Positions 11,935 to 23,626 of a DNA stretch of 64,000 nt are shown here, piece after piece. The stretch's first letter is position 1, and every line of letters begins with the position of its first letter. The stretch is from Hemileia vastatrix (lineage: Eukaryota; Basidiomycota; Pucciniomycetes; Pucciniales; Zaghouaniaceae). The DNA lies in assembly GCA_030280995.1 (NCBI GenBank), contig JASXTE010000008.1:23433193-23497192 (forward strand). The letters are read 5' to 3'. Made by a program: the position numbers and the translations under genes. The notes below the pieces were generated by a model that made no database searches, was not told where the DNA came from, and saw only the letters and a program-made list of their open reading frames with translations.

Positions 11935-12770
11935 GTGGAAGATTCTATAAATAATGGGACCATTCTCTATCAAATTGGAAAGCAAATTATTCTGTCTTGG
12001 TCTTTTGTAGGGAAACCACATAAAATGGATCAGCTATTTTATGATGCAATGGCAATAGTACTGAAATTGGAAAAGCCATATCTTTTTATCTCAATAACTT
12101 GCATTCCAAACTTGAAGGAGATAAAAGATATGCTTCTTGAAGGTAAAACTTCTCAGGATAGGCCAGAATTTCTTTCTAGGATTTTCAGACTGAAACTTGA
12201 TGCTGTTATGAAAGAGTTGTTAAAAGGGGGACTACATAGGATTCAGGAACAAAGGAAAAGTGGGGTTTTGGGTTCTGTTTTAGCACATATGTAAGTCATT
12301 GAGTTTTAAAAGAGAGGCATACCACATGCACATATACTCTTATGCTTGGATTCAGAGGACAAGCCAGATACAATGGACAACATTGAATCAATTTTTTCAG
12401 AAGAGTTACCAGACCCTGAGAAGGATCCTGTACTCTTTCAATCAATAACAACCTGTATGTTCAATAGACCCTGTGGCTCTGTCAACCCAGGTGCTTCATT
12501 TATGAAAGATGGGAAATTTTCTAAAAGATACCATAGAAAATATAATGACACAAAAAATATGGGTGAAGATGGATATCCTTTATATTGTAGGAGAAATGAT
12601 GGCTGAAATTTTTAAAAATTTAATGGAAGCTTTCAATACACAAATTAAAATTTGGTGTCTTTTAATTCTTATCTGTCTAGAGTATTTAATTGTCATATAA
12701 ATGTGGAAGTAGAAACTACAATATTTTCAGTCAAGTATCTCTATAAATATGTGTAAAAAGGTGATGATTG
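11935..12770 (+). pseudogene. Helitron Rep (HUH nuclease) remnant
   Basis: The frame at 11,935-12,294 carries the YDAMAIVLKLEKPYLFISIT block and ...TSQDRPEFLSRIFRLKLDAV, typical of the Rep domain. A frame around 12,305-12,606 contains KRGIPHAHIL, with the His-Ala-His of the HUH motif encoded at 12,325-12,333, followed by a Cys-containing block ending GEDGYPLYCRRNDG. Near 12,733-12,770 a KYLYKYV-stop-KGDD stretch is the family's KYLYKYVYKGHD block. Stops (for example TAA just before the HUH motif and in KYV-stop-KGDD) and frame changes make the enzyme non-functional. In live elements this domain nicks single-stranded DNA for rolling-circle transposition. Confidence 0.88.
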
Positions 12771-12777
12771 TTCCTCA

Positions 12778-13462
12778 ATGGTCCTGGAGACAGAGGGAGT
12801 AATAGATGAGGCCAAGGAATATCTGGATGGTAGGTATGTTTCAGCAGTTGAAGCATTCTTGAAATTGATTGCTTTTCTACTTTCTGGTCATGAACTAGAA
12901 GTTACAAGATTACAGCTTCATTTTCCAGACCAACAGACAGTTATATTTAATCTTAGGGGGGAGATGTCAACTGAATGTAATGTGTTGGGAAGCAGGAAAA
13001 CCACCCTAACCAAGTGGTTTACAGCATACTCTAATTCCCCAACTGCTGAGGTGGCTCATGGGGTCAGCTGTCCTGATGCTCCAACCCAGTATTTTTGCAA
13101 TTTGTGAGTCCATAGGATGCTCTTCTATAATTTTACTCCTTCTTAATTCAATGCTGGTGTGCAAAAGTAGAAAAAAGTGGTCAATTTTTCAAAGAGACAC
13201 AGCCATTGGGTGGGTTGCCTTATGTGGACCAAATTTTCAAGAATGGTTTTACTTACACCTTCTGCTTTACCATGTGGCTGGACCAATAAGCTATGAAGCT
13301 CTGAGAAATGTGCATAGTTTTCAGCACCCAACCTTCAACGCTGCTAGCTTGGAATATGGTATTTTGAAATATGATGCTGAATACAAGAAATACTCGGATG
13401 AAGCATCATTAATGAAGACTGGGAATCATCTCAGACAACTTTTCACTTCTATTCTAATCTAG
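12778..13462 (+). pseudogene. Helitron linker region between Rep and helicase, remnant
   Basis: The frame at 12,778-13,107 reads EAKEYLDGRYVSAVEA...LSGHELEVTRLQLHFPDQQT, the conserved block after Rep. The frame at 13,058-13,462 continues with FYLHLLLYHVAGPISYEALR and HPTFNAASLEYG, which match the family's FYLRLLL-x-x-V-x-GP-x-SFEDLR and HPTFKAAC blocks. The two frames differ, so there is a frameshift near 13,060-13,100. Synteny with the flanking Rep and helicase fragments makes the call firm. Confidence 0.85.
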
Positions 13463-13804
13463 AACCATTCTGCTGATCCATTGGGTCTTCTCCAATCACA
13501 CATTTTGGAGCTTGGTTGTGACTTCTGACTTATCCTGCAAACAAAGTTTCACATTTTTCAGCCTTCCAACCAAAAAATCAGAGATTACACTTTAAATCTT
13601 ATTGGCCTCCTTCTTAATAAAAAAGGTTACTCTCTATCTGAATATGGACTTCCTGAGCCAACACAACACTTTCATCTATCTACAGGTCAACTCATCTTGG
13701 AAGAACAGTCATATGACAGACAGGAGCTTACTTAAAAATGGAGAAATAAGTATCATTTGTCCAATGTAGACCATAAAAATGCTCTTTTTTCATTTACATA
13801 AGCC

Positions 13805-14203
13805 CATGCATCTGGAGAGGGTGGTATATTTTTCTTGGATGGACCTGGGGGAACCAGTAAAACATTTTTTGAAAAAATTATCCTGTCATCATTTAGATGT
13901 CAAGGACACATTGCTCTTTCAGATGCTTCTTCTGGGATAGTATCTATAATTTTAGAAGGGGGAAGGACAGTTCATTCCAGGCTTAAGATTACACTTGATA
14001 TAAATCAAGAATCATGTTGTCATATTAAATCACAGAGTGACCTAGCTAAACTTTGGAGGATGACAAAGATAATCATATGGGATAAATCTCCAGCACAAAA
14101 TTGCCGTTGTGCTTTGGCTGTGGATAGAAGTTTACAGGATATCCTGAAAATAAATCTTGCTTTTCGGGGAATCGTTAGGCTTTTTTCTGGTATGCATTTT
14201 TAA
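13805..14203 (+). pseudogene. Helitron Pif1-type helicase, N-terminal remnant
   Basis: The translation has FFLDGPGGTSKTFF, a Walker A loop with Ser in place of the usual third Gly of GPGGTGKT. It then has IALSDASSGIVSIILEGGRTVHSRLKI and, near 14,075, IIIWDKSPAQ in place of the Walker B/motif II IIWDEAPM, so the catalytic Asp-Glu is now Asp-Lys. The frame ends at 14,203 and later helicase motifs are missing. In the family this domain unwinds DNA during transposition. Confidence 0.9.
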
Positions 14204-15590
14204 CTTACATCTAACTATCTGTCTATTCATTTAAAATATGCATCATTATTTATTTTAATTAAAATATAATCCCTTTAAACCTAGCTTTTTTATATGAGTA
14301 TAACTCAAAATACCTATTGTGTCTTTTTTATATATTTATTATGTTAAATAAATGCTGATTACAAAACTACTTAGTATTTGAGGAATAAACAGAACAAATA
14401 AAAGTCCAAAAATGAACTTCATTTTGATTTTAATCATTGACTTGCATTTAAAAATTTCAAAAGCTGGATTAAATCTACTATTATAAGAAAAATATTTTTT
14501 TACACACATATATTCAAATAAATTCTCAAATATTAGTGTTGAGTATAAGATATATATTAGTGTACTTTATTTAGTGAGAGATTGAGAAAACAAATTATTA
14601 ATTTTTTTTGTTTAGTTATATGTGGTTTAACTGTATTCTAGAAGTTAAAATATATGATATTTGATGGTTCAATATTTTTTTTTGGATAGCTCAACTGAAT
14701 TGAAAATAATTATATTGAATGAACAAAAAATATAAAAATTCATGAAATAAAGAATCAGGTCATATGGGTTAAAATTAAAAATCAAAGCTTTAAATTCTGG
14801 GTTAAAAGGAGTTTTCAACCAAAAGAGCCACATATATAATTATATATTTTTTCTCAAAAAATTAATTAACTCATTAGAAAGCTTAGAAGTAATGATTTTG
14901 AAAAAAGTACTGTGATTTTCAGTCTTTTTACTGATAAAGTGATATTCAAAATTAGAATTAAATTGTGTTTTATTAAAAAATACTATGGATTTATCAGATT
15001 CTTAAGCTCCCCAACTTTGTATTTCTGTTAATTTTTCACTAAGATCTCAATATTATTTCAACACAGTACCATTAATCCTTGGATAAGAGCTCAATATGAG
15101 TTCAAAGTAAATTTCAGTATCAGTTCATGATAAGTTCAGTCTGAGTTCCATCTGTTTTCCATCTAAGTTCAAGTTGAGAACTTGCTAGCAAGTCCCCCCC
15201 AAATATTGTGTGGTGCTTCTTTCTTTTTTTTTGGTTCTTCTACCAACAATATCACATGTCCATTACTTCAAAATACTGCCTGACACAATTGAAGGTTGTA
15301 TATTTGATTTTCACTTGAGGTTCAGCCTGATAACACTAACAAAACTTGTGTGTTTAATGAAAGAGTATCATTAGAGTAATTGGGTTTCCAAGAAAAAAAA
15401 ATTAAATAATTTTTGATAGAAGCAGGAGAGCTTTTGTGTTGTGTATTCAGAAAACAACTTTCAGTTGTAATTGGTTGTAGAAAAAAATACAAGCTTAATA
15501 GTATATAGAAGGGGGGAATGAAAAAATGACAAACAGTATTTAGTTACAAAAGTTTAGTTAGTGTTTTTGTGTTGGGAAAGGAGTTTATAT
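14204..15590. other. AT-rich spacer, no gene; AGTTCA-repeat tract and a short palindrome
   Basis: No coding frame longer than about 60 codons is present. Around 15,075-15,180 the motif GAGTTCA/AAGTTCA recurs about eight times at roughly 12-bp spacing. It is followed by a perfect 14-bp palindrome, ACTTGCTAGCAAGT, at 15,180-15,193 and a C7 run. Confidence 0.55.
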
Positions 15591-15611
15591 TATGGTAAAA
15601 AATAGTATAAA

Positions 15612-17060
15612 TTGAAAAAAAACCCAAGATGGAAAAGCTGGTTGGCCTGCTGGAGGCAAAATAAAAGTTTTTTGAAATTTATGAAGCCAATCAATGAGAT
15701 GGATTCTAACCAGAACAACCATGTTATGCAAATCAATACATCTCCACCTCATCTGCAATTTGAAGCACCTTCTCCTCCCCTGGCTCCAGAGTCCCCCTCT
15801 CATAATCCCTCTCCACTCTTTCCTTCTCCCTTTCCCCCTCTTTCTTTTACAACTTACCACTTTCTGTCCTCCACCTCTCCCCTTTCCCCCATCCCTTCTC
15901 CAGTTGGGCCCTACTCTTACCAGAAGAAAAGGCAATACTCTTCTCCCACTGCTCTAACAAGATGCACAACTTTCTGCTCTTCCTCAGACTCTCTAGAGGA
16001 AGCTTGTGATGAGCACTGTGAGCTCTTTTTCTCCACCTAAAAAGATTGCTCCCAACCCCTGGTAGATGTTAATTCCCAAATTTTGGAAGGCTCTTCCAGC
16101 CCCACTCTATCCCCCAAAGCCCAACATGACCCTCTCCCCACACACTTAGCTCCAGCCAGAGCCCCTAGCTCTTTGGACTCCTCTATTTATAGCCCAATGT
16201 GGGCCTTTACTAGCTTTGGCCTCACCTCAGCTCCTCAAACTCCCTTTCCCCAGTCTGTTGACCCCAACAACCCTGAAGCTGGTGTTGTTTGCCTGTTTGG
16301 TCTTGATCAAGCAAATAACCCCAAAAAAATTGTGTTTTTCCTCAAAAATTTCTTGGGTACTGTCAGAGAGCCTCCCAGAAAGGGATTCCACACCAATTTT
16401 CACACCACCACTCTTTCAGACATCAAGGCCTTGGACACTTCCCTGTCCCCCCTTGTAAATAAAGTTATGTTTCATCAAGAAACCCTGCCAGTATATCCAG
16501 TTTCCCCCTGCAATGAACCTTCACTCAAGTCTTTTGATCAGAATATTTACACCATTTTGATGTGCCTCTCTCTTTCTAGAGAGACCTCTGTCCCCTCAGG
16601 ACCCATCTTCCTCCACCCTTCAAGGCCAAAATTTTCAAAAGCTATTGCCTCAGGTATTTCCCCTCTTGACTGCTCTTCCCAGGAACCCCTTCCCCAACCC
16701 AGCCCCCCATCCTTCACTGTTAATCAATCGAACCTGGGATCACCAGTTTTGAAGGACCTTCCAAATCCCAAGCTGCTTTATTTCATCAACAATAAGATTT
16801 CCTCCAAAAAAATTTTTAACTTTTCTACCAATTCTGCTGTTTGTGTCTAGGTTGTGATTTGCCACAGTTCAAATGACTTAAAAAACATTATGAACTCAAT
16901 GGAAAACCAGACCATCCTCACCAGCTCTTGGAAAAAATGGCTCCCCCAGGGACTTATCTACAAACCCCCCTCATTCCCAGTGGTTTCCCACAGAATTCCA
17001 ACATATTTTGACCTTAATGACCAGTCATTTATTGCTTCCTTCATTGAAGATAATTCATAG
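15612..17060 (+). pseudogene. LINE ORF1-like region
   Basis: Frames at 15,612-16,040, 16,083-16,850 and 16,854-17,060 encode Pro/Ser-rich protein (for example PSPPLAPESPSHNPSP) without recognised domains. No zinc knuckle was seen. They precede the endonuclease in the right place and orientation for ORF1, the RNA-binding protein of LINEs. The 255-residue middle frame is the longest open stretch. Its TTTGGAAGG-type start is arbitrary, because the neighbouring frames look like the same protein split by stops. Function is assigned by position only. Confidence 0.5.
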
Positions 17061-17539
17061 TTTCTCAAGTCCCTTTACAGGAGCTCCTGGCTAAGGCCTC
17101 CTGAAGCTCGGGCATGGAAGAACCACTCATCAGTTTCCTCCATCTTCATGAAAAATTAGAAGTTGATCACCTTGCTTCTCCCTTCGCCCCTTCCCCCCTC
17201 ATTTTTGAATGGCATATATGTCACACTGAGGCTGTCAACTATGAATGGAGCACATTTTTTTAGTTCTGGGGCAAAGGCCATCTGTCCATCCATTTTTTCC
17301 TCCCCCCATGCTGCTCCAATCATGCCGTTCACCACAGCACCAAATTATGAAAAGCACCAAAACTTTCATCACCAGTTTTCTTTTGCTGTGTTGAACCTCT
17401 CAAAAATCCTCAAAACTCTCCTTTAATCTTCCATTTCCCACACTTGCTAACCTGTCCCCATAATATCTCATGAATAGATAACACATTGCACAATCCTCAT
17501 CTTTTTCTCCATTTTTCTCTCTCTTCCAACTCAATTGCC

Positions 17540-18215
17540 ACAGATAATTTAATGTTTTTCATTCCCTGTTTAATGACCCCAGCACTAAACAATTTGAAAT
17601 ACTAGTTTTCCAGGAGATGTTCCTCTCTTTCTCTGGCCAGGAGTTGGAAGCTGATCTAACCTCTCCACTCCCCTTCCTTTTCCCTCCCCTTCCTCTCCCC
17701 TCCCCTCCCCTATCTGCTCTTGCTTCTATGACAACAAAAGACTCCCCATCCCTCTCTTCACCTCAATCCCCAGCCCCTCACTCAACTTCACTCTTCTCCA
17801 AATTAGCCTCTCACCAACCCCAGTTATTTGCACAAACCTCTAAAATCCCTCTACCTCTTTCTCCACTTCCTAATTAATTTTCCCTTTCACATTTTCCTTT
17901 TTTCTGACTCAAATTTATATCATGACCTATAGGAAGATCTGTCCAAGCATCATTCTAACCACCCAGATTCTTCCTTTTTTATTGACTCCCTCTCTTATAT
18001 TGGTATTTCTCTTGTCTCCCAAGCCAGAATCCCCACCTTTTGCAACTCATAGTTTTTCACATCAGTGATTGAACTGGTGTTTGCAAGCAGGAGGGCTACC
18101 AATTGGGCTATAAGCTGCACTATGGATATAGATGGATCTTCCTCTCACCTTTCTGATCATAGATCAATCAGAAATAGAACCTTTCCTCTCCCCTTCCCTC
18201 CACCAAAGCAGAAAC
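17540..18215 (+). pseudogene. LINE apurinic-like endonuclease remnant
   Basis: Near 17,545-17,660 the translation reads HSLFNDPSTKQFEILVFQEMF, corresponding to the family's HSLLNDP...DILLIQEPW block that holds the catalytic Glu. Near 18,070-18,170 it reads IELVFASRRATN...SSHLSDHRSI, corresponding to the IDLVF...SDH-x-P-I block with the catalytic Asp-His. A Pro/Ser/Leu-rich stretch and several stops lie between them. In live elements this enzyme nicks the target DNA to prime reverse transcription. Confidence 0.72.
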
Positions 18216-18219
18216 CCTT

Positions 18220-20445
18220 TAGGAATTTGAAATAATTTGATGCGCCCTCTCTTCATAATGCCTTTTTTCCACTGCCCCTATCTCCCTTCTCTCCTCTCCC
18301 TCCTCTATTGACTTGGTTTCCAAACAGCTCACTTCCCTATTTATCAAACTAATGAAAACCTCTTTCCCACTGCAGCAGCCCAGCTTTTTGTGTCACACAT
18401 GGTGGAACCACAGTATCTTGGATCCCCTCAAAAGAAACTTCTACAGATCCCTTTGTCAAATGTTGCTCTCCCCTGATCCACACTTTGAGTCTGAGTTTCT
18501 GTAAGCAAGAAAGGTCTTCCACACAAAAATCAAATATCTTTTCAAACAACACTTGAAAAAATATCTTTCCTCTCTGAAACCCAACACTTTGTTCAAACCA
18601 GCTAAGTACTTCTCTCACATTTCAAACCCTTTCTCCAACCCTCCCCTCCTTGATTCTGATGGTTCATTGGTGGCTGACAACCTTCTGAAAGCCAAGCTTC
18701 TCTTTGAAGGCACTTCAGTAGTGTCTATCCCCTGTGACCTTTCAGACATCCCTACCCCTTCCCCCGCTTCACAGCTCAGGATATCTCTGATGTTCTCCTT
18801 AAAAAAAAGGAAAGGCAGGGCCCCTGAACCTGATGGTATCTCTGATTCCCTTTTCCATTTTAACCCCCATGCAGTTGCTGCCTTTCTCCTCCCCCTCTTT
18901 CAGAATTGTCTTGACACTGGACACTACCCCACCCCATGAAAGATTGCTAGAGAGGTAATTATCCCTAAACCACATTTCCCAGACTATTCTATCCCTGGTG
19001 TCTACCTCCCCATTTCCCTCCTCAAAAACATGGGAAAAATTCTTGAAGACCTCCTCACAAGAATCCTTTCTTACCATATAAAATTAGACCACCTTCTCCC
19101 TGACACTCACTATGGTTGCAGCCCACTCAGGTGCACCTCTGATTCCCTTCTCAACCTTACCACATGGACTAGGGATCAGTAGAGTAAAGGTAATGTAGCT
19201 GGAGCTTTGTTCATGGATGTTAAAGGGGCCTTCCCTTCAGTAAATACCATGAGGCTCTCACAAATACTCTACTCAATGCAACCCCCTCATAAGATAATCT
19301 CACTTATTATTGACTCCCTACATGGAAGACAAACTAATATTGCCTTCTCCACCTCCAAATACCCTGTCTCCTTCTCCCCCCAAATGACTCCCTCAAGGGT
19401 CTTTTTTGTCCCCTCTCATATATGTCATCTATAATTCTGTCCTTTTAACTCTCTCATCCCTCTCTTAATCCTCCCTTTCCCAAGGCTACCTGGATGATGT
19501 GGTTTTCCTGTCTGCTAGAAAGGACCCTGAGGTAGTTTCTGAAAATCTTACTAAGTTGTTATCAAAAGCAGTTTCTTGGGGTATTAAGATTTTCAATACA
19601 ATACTTATAATTTCAATATAAACAATCTTAGATATAATGATATATACAACAACTAACTACTAATTACAACAGTTGCACCTTATTTATACCTTTTCTCAAT
19701 AAAGTGCACATTATACTTATAAGAATTTCTCTTATAACATCTTAAAATAGTGCAAATAGCTTTCATACTTTCACATTCCCATGATTGAGTATCACCTTTC
19801 ATTCTTTTGACTTTTACCTTTACATCATCATGCACTTTTCTCTTATAGCCTCTTTTACTAATTTTGAATATAAATATACTATGTTGTGTCTGATAAATAT
19901 TTTGCTTATCATCTCTTTTTCTATTGTTATTCTTTATTCTGCTTCTTAGTTTACAATTTTTGCCTTTAACTTTCCAATGCCACCTAATTATCTTTTCTTT
20001 CTTATCTATAATTTTACTAATCCTTTTAAATTTCTCTTCATCATGTTGAGTTTTCCAGTGTGAATTATTTATAATTTCATGTTGTGTATTTTTCTTTAAC
20101 TTATTGTTGTGGGATGTTGAGGGGACACATGCTATATTTGATGTAATGATGTTAACATGGGGCTCTAAGAATTTTGCTGCTTTTTATTTCTCCAAGACCA
20201 AATGGATGCTTTTCACTAGACATAAAAAGATTTTAACCTCTCCACCTTCTCTAGGCTTCAAAGGTAAAACACTTTCTCCCTCCCCCACCATGAAATGGCT
20301 TGGAATTCTTCTTGACCACTCCTTGTCTTTCATCTCAAAGGGAAACAAGTTGGTTGTAGCAGGTCTAAATTCAGCAGATTCCATCCACTGCCTGGCATCA
20401 TCAGGCTGGGGTATCCCATGGAAGTAGTATTGTACACTGATCACT
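18220..20445 (+). pseudogene. LINE reverse transcriptase, broken
   Basis: An RT with the usual LINE blocks can be followed. GRAPEPDGISDSLF (18,810-18,850) corresponds to the GKAPGPDGI block. A VIIPKP...YLPISLLKNMGKILE stretch (18,955-19,050) matches the YRPISLL block. DTHYGCSPLRCTSDSLL follows, then LFMDVKGAFPSVN at about 19,207-19,245 with the catalytic Asp. YLDDVVF at 19,487-19,507 is the active-site Y-x-DD box. The chain is interrupted at SWGIK by the 19,590-20,165 insertion and resumes with NFAAFYFSKTKWMLFT. Stops near 18,940 and 19,180 and frameshifts near 19,430 inactivate it. Confidence 0.87.
19590..20165 (-). mobile_element. 576-bp insertion in the LINE, probable solo LTR
   Basis: The LINE reading frame stops at SWGIK and resumes at NFAAF on either side of this block. 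TAAGA flanks it on both sides (19,585-19,589 and 20,166-20,170), a 5-bp target duplication as made by LTR-retrotransposon integrases. Removing one copy and the insert restores GIKNF. On the minus strand a TATAAATA box lies near 19,685, well placed for an LTR promoter. The ends do not show the usual TG...CA, and no coding frame is present. Confidence 0.7.
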
Positions 20446-20909
20446 TCTTAGGTTCATTCTAGAACATATTACGCTTCCATAACTTAGCATAACCCATAGA
20501 AGAACTCTCAAACCATCAGGCTTCTGTAGGTGGTAGACAACAGGGCTCTGAGGAAGGCCCTTGGTTGTTTCTGCTCTACTCCAGTTTAACTTCTCTTACA
20601 TGACTCATGCTCCCTCCCATGCAAACAGTGCTTAAATTTAGTTGTCAAAAAGCATGGGCAAGGCACCTCTCTATTCCATCCTCTAATCTAATGGCCTGCA
20701 TATAAAACCTCCTCCTCTCCGCTCCATCCCTAATGTTCACCAAAACCAACTCCATATTCTATCCAAATCCAATATTTTTCCTCCCTTGTTTCCTCTCTCC
20801 AATCTAGACTCCTACCACCCATCCCCATTTCAACCTTGGTTTTACACCCTCTTTTCTTCTAGTATCAGCGACTCCAATGAACTTTTATGAGACAAAACCC
20901 TCAAAATCC

Positions 20910-21345
20910 TGTCTTCTAGACCCCACTCATCTTACCTTATCTACCCAGATGGGTCTAAGTCTGATGCACAAGCATTTTCAGCTACTTTTGACCTGGGCCA
21001 GAACATCCCTTTTGTGGCTGGCCTAGGTTACCAACACCTCTAGTCACTAGTTGAGTAATAGATGTTAAGGATCCTCCTTGGCTTGCGCCTTTTTATTTTC
21101 AAGCCCTTCCAATCACTTTACAATTCTTTCACCATTCTTGCTTATATCTAATCAGTAATCAAGCCCCTTTCCTCCCCCACCAATCCAACACACAATTCTC
21201 CTTTTCTTTACTCTATTTCTTCTTCTGTAGTTGCCATCCTCTCTGCTAATCCTGAGATGTCCCTCTCTCTCAAATGGTGCCCAGGTAACAAGGTAGTAGA
21301 CAAGCTTGCCAATGGCTCCCATTGCTGAGTCTTTCCTTTCCATTG
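20910..21345 (+). pseudogene. LINE RNase H remnant
   Basis: The translation near 20,940-20,985 reads YPDGSKSDAQAF, the family's Y-T-DGSKSD opening with the first catalytic Asp. Near 21,255-21,320 it reads MSLSLKWCPGNKVVDKLANGS, the family's L-x-W-x-PGH-x-x-V-x-GNE-x-AD block with the His and one acidic position lost. Stops interrupt the span. Many Tad-clade LINEs carry RNase H after RT, which fits the order here. Confidence 0.75.
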
Positions 21346-21526
21346 ACACCCCCCTCCCTCTATTTCCTCACTTAAATCACACATTAAAAAAGACTCAAAG
21401 TTCCTTCTTCACTCTCCCACCAACAGAGACATGCTGAGAAAATTAGGGGTTAGTCTAACCCACCCTTCTGTTTTAAGGTATTGACTGATCTGCCACAGGC
21501 GCATGATTTGGCGTTTTTCCAGTGCT

Positions 21527-22760
21527 GCTGTAGAGAGCTCTAAAGTACTAAGCAGTAGAAACAATGCAAGATGGGTTGGTTCTTCTTTTCAATTTCTAAA
21601 AAGAAGTGCCTGCCACTCTTATTTTAAATACAGTGCAATAATGTGTAATACTAGTATCTGAGTAGATAGCTTATGAGTTGAGAGATGAGTTAAAAGATAA
21701 GGAAAAACAAATATTACTATCTGGATATTTCTATTCTTAATAAGCGCTAATATCCACAGCTACTCCCTCTTGAAGCTCTCTCTCTGAATATGTCTTATTA
21801 TAGCAATAAAATAACTCTAATAATAGTTTATCCTACTGAATCTATATATTCCCTCCGTGTTGCGCTTTTTCACTAAACTATATGAAATACACACACAGAC
21901 ACACAAAATTTTATCAGAGTAATCACAAAATAGAAAAAAATGCTTTATATCACAATATATTTCAAAAGTATATAATATGAAACTCTAATTTTCATAATCA
22001 AAATGACTGTTCTCAATAATAATCTTTTACCTCACTCTTCTCCCTAATCCTATAAGATAGCCTTTCTTTCTTATATTTTTCAGCACTCCAGACACAGTTC
22101 CCTAGTGGATCTCCAGTGCTGTTTCTAGTACCACATTAGCAAAACACCTAACTAATTCATTAGTAAGATAAATACACCGCTTGTAACAACTAAAGAACCT
22201 AAACATACCCTAAGCCAACTAAAACTATTATTTACTTTTTTCACTCATGTTCCACATGCGCGCTTATGATTGTACCTTTGCATTGTTTCAGCACTACTTC
22301 CCGCATTTTCACCTTTCAGTGCTGATACTAGTCTCTTCAAATCTTAAGTAATTTGGTGATTGAGTCCCCATTCTCCTTGGTTCATTACTAAGTCCATAGT
22401 TCTGACAATTGACTTAACTAATTAGCCTCTTCAACTTAGATTACTTATTTCAGTAAGTTACCACACTAGCCACGGTGCAGTATACTATGTACTTGAGGCC
22501 TTCCTTGTGCCATAAATCTTTCCTTAATGCATAACACACAATTATTGGAAAATCCAAATCCATAATGTTCAGTGCTTGCACTCCTAAGTTGATAATTCCT
22601 TTATGTGGCACATCCCGCTGCAAAATCCGAGCGCACGGACCCTAAATCCCCTTCCATGCTTTTCTTTTCCTTTGTTCTTTTAAACACATAATCACATATT
22701 TATAATAGCGCTATCTTCTGAGCTATGCTTCTCCTTTGTTCTTCCTGGGATACACAAGCT
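21527..22760. repeat. R1 LTR-like dispersed repeat, copy C
   Basis: It starts TGTAGAGAGCTCTAAAG and carries the landmarks AAGATGGGTTGGTTCTTC, GAAGTGCCTGCCACTCT, CTACTCCCTCTTGAAGC and AATAAAATAACTCTAATA, shared with copies A and B. It lies between the RNase H and the C-terminal Cys/His motif of the LINE, so it is an insertion there. The right border, near 22,755-22,765, is approximate and no certain target duplication was found. Confidence 0.6.
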
Positions 22761-22784
22761 GATTGTTCAAAAAGATAAGTTACC

Positions 22785-22965
22785 TGTGATGCAGGTACCA
22801 CACCACTCAGGCCGCTCGTACTTGAGACACTACCATTTTTGCTTCAAGGCTGCCCCCTTGCCTCTCTGCTCCATATGCCACCTCCATACTCTGCATACCC
22901 TGGAACATGTCCTACTTTTTCCCTGTGCACTTAATAGAGTGCAAGACACTCTTTGATATTTCCAA
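22785..22965 (+). pseudogene. LINE C-terminal Cys/His motif remnant
   Basis: The translation reads MQVPHHSGRSYLRHYHF...APLPLCSICHLHTLHTLEHVLLFPCAL. This matches the end of fungal LINE proteins, where R-x-GH-x-x-L-x-x-HLH is followed by a C-x2-C...ET-x-EH-x-L-x-x-C zinc-binding motif. The C-S-I-C, the His of LEHVL and the last Cys are all present. It shows that the LINE continues beyond the R1 insertion. Confidence 0.7.
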
Positions 22966-23626
22966 AAAACATAATATTACATTTGATTCCTCTTCCATTT
23001 TGTCTCCTTCCTCATCACACTCCAGTTCACTTCTTTTCTCATTTCTACAAACATATTCCTCAACAATGTTCCTCTCTCTTAGCATCCCCTATTTGTTTTT
23101 ACTTTTAAGTGCTTGTTTTTTTCTCCTCCAATTTTGTTCCCTTCCCTACTTGTACCTAGATCTTGTTTTCCAGCTCCTTTATTCCCCTTTCTGGGTGAGA
23201 TTGCACAAAATAAAAAAGAGCCAATAAATGATAGATTTCTTGACTGATGGGTAAAAAAATTGGGTGGCAAAAAAGTGCAAAACATCATCAATTCTCTTGT
23301 GATTTTAGGTTCAAGCTCAATGCAAATCTGATTTTCACCTTCAAGATTCTTCTTCCTCTTTGTCTTGAACCAGATCTCTAAAATCTAAATCTTTTTTTTT
23401 AATTTCTCAAGTATGTAGTAGTATGTTTTCCAATGAAAACAGTTTGCTAACCCTAAGTTTAACTGAAAATTATTCCTCCAGTAAGCTTTTTTAAACATCT
23501 TTTCAAATGTGAGACACCAAATCAGCTTGGATTGAAGTTTAAGATGGCTTTAAGAAGGGTTCAGGGATATTTCATTCTTTTTTTATTATTATTTATTTAT
23601 TTTTTATGTTTTAACACTAACTCAAT

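Larger units (their letters stand above)
10540..14203 (+). mobile_element. decayed Helitron (RepHel) body
   Basis: Translated fragments follow the order of a fungal RepHel protein: a Helitron-like N-terminal domain, the HUH replication initiator, and a Pif1-type helicase. The fragments lie in several frames with many stops, and the helicase is cut short near 14,200 after its first motifs. Neither a 5' TC end nor a 3' hairpin with CTRR could be placed, so this is the coding body only. Traces start near 10,560-10,800. Confidence 0.85.
15590..23230 (+). mobile_element. decayed Tad-like non-LTR retrotransposon (LINE) with two insertions
   Basis: In order on the plus strand are an ORF1-like region (15.6-17.1 kb), endonuclease traces (17.5-18.2 kb), reverse transcriptase (18.5-20.4 kb), RNase H traces (20.9-21.3 kb) and a C-terminal Cys/His motif (22.8-22.95 kb). 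This order fits fungal Tad-type LINEs. The element is markedly richer in C than its surroundings. It is broken by stops and frameshifts, and by insertions at 19,590-20,165 and from 21,527 to about 22,760. The 3' end is probably near 23,200-23,230 at an A-rich AATAAAAAAG...AATAAA stretch, with no clear poly(A) tail. Confidence 0.85.

Noticed and set aside
18060..18125. tRNA-like stretch on the minus strand (TAGCCCAATTGGTAG D-arm and CTTGCAA anticodon-like loop resembling tRNA-Ala)
   Set aside because: The anticodon stem does not pair, there is no variable region or proper acceptor stem, and the plus strand encodes a matching LINE endonuclease segment at this place.
22907..23227. 106-codon frame rich in Ser, Phe and Leu as a secreted effector
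   Set aside because: Its start lies inside the LINE C-terminal Cys/His segment read in another frame, and the remainder is low-complexity T/C-rich LINE tail.
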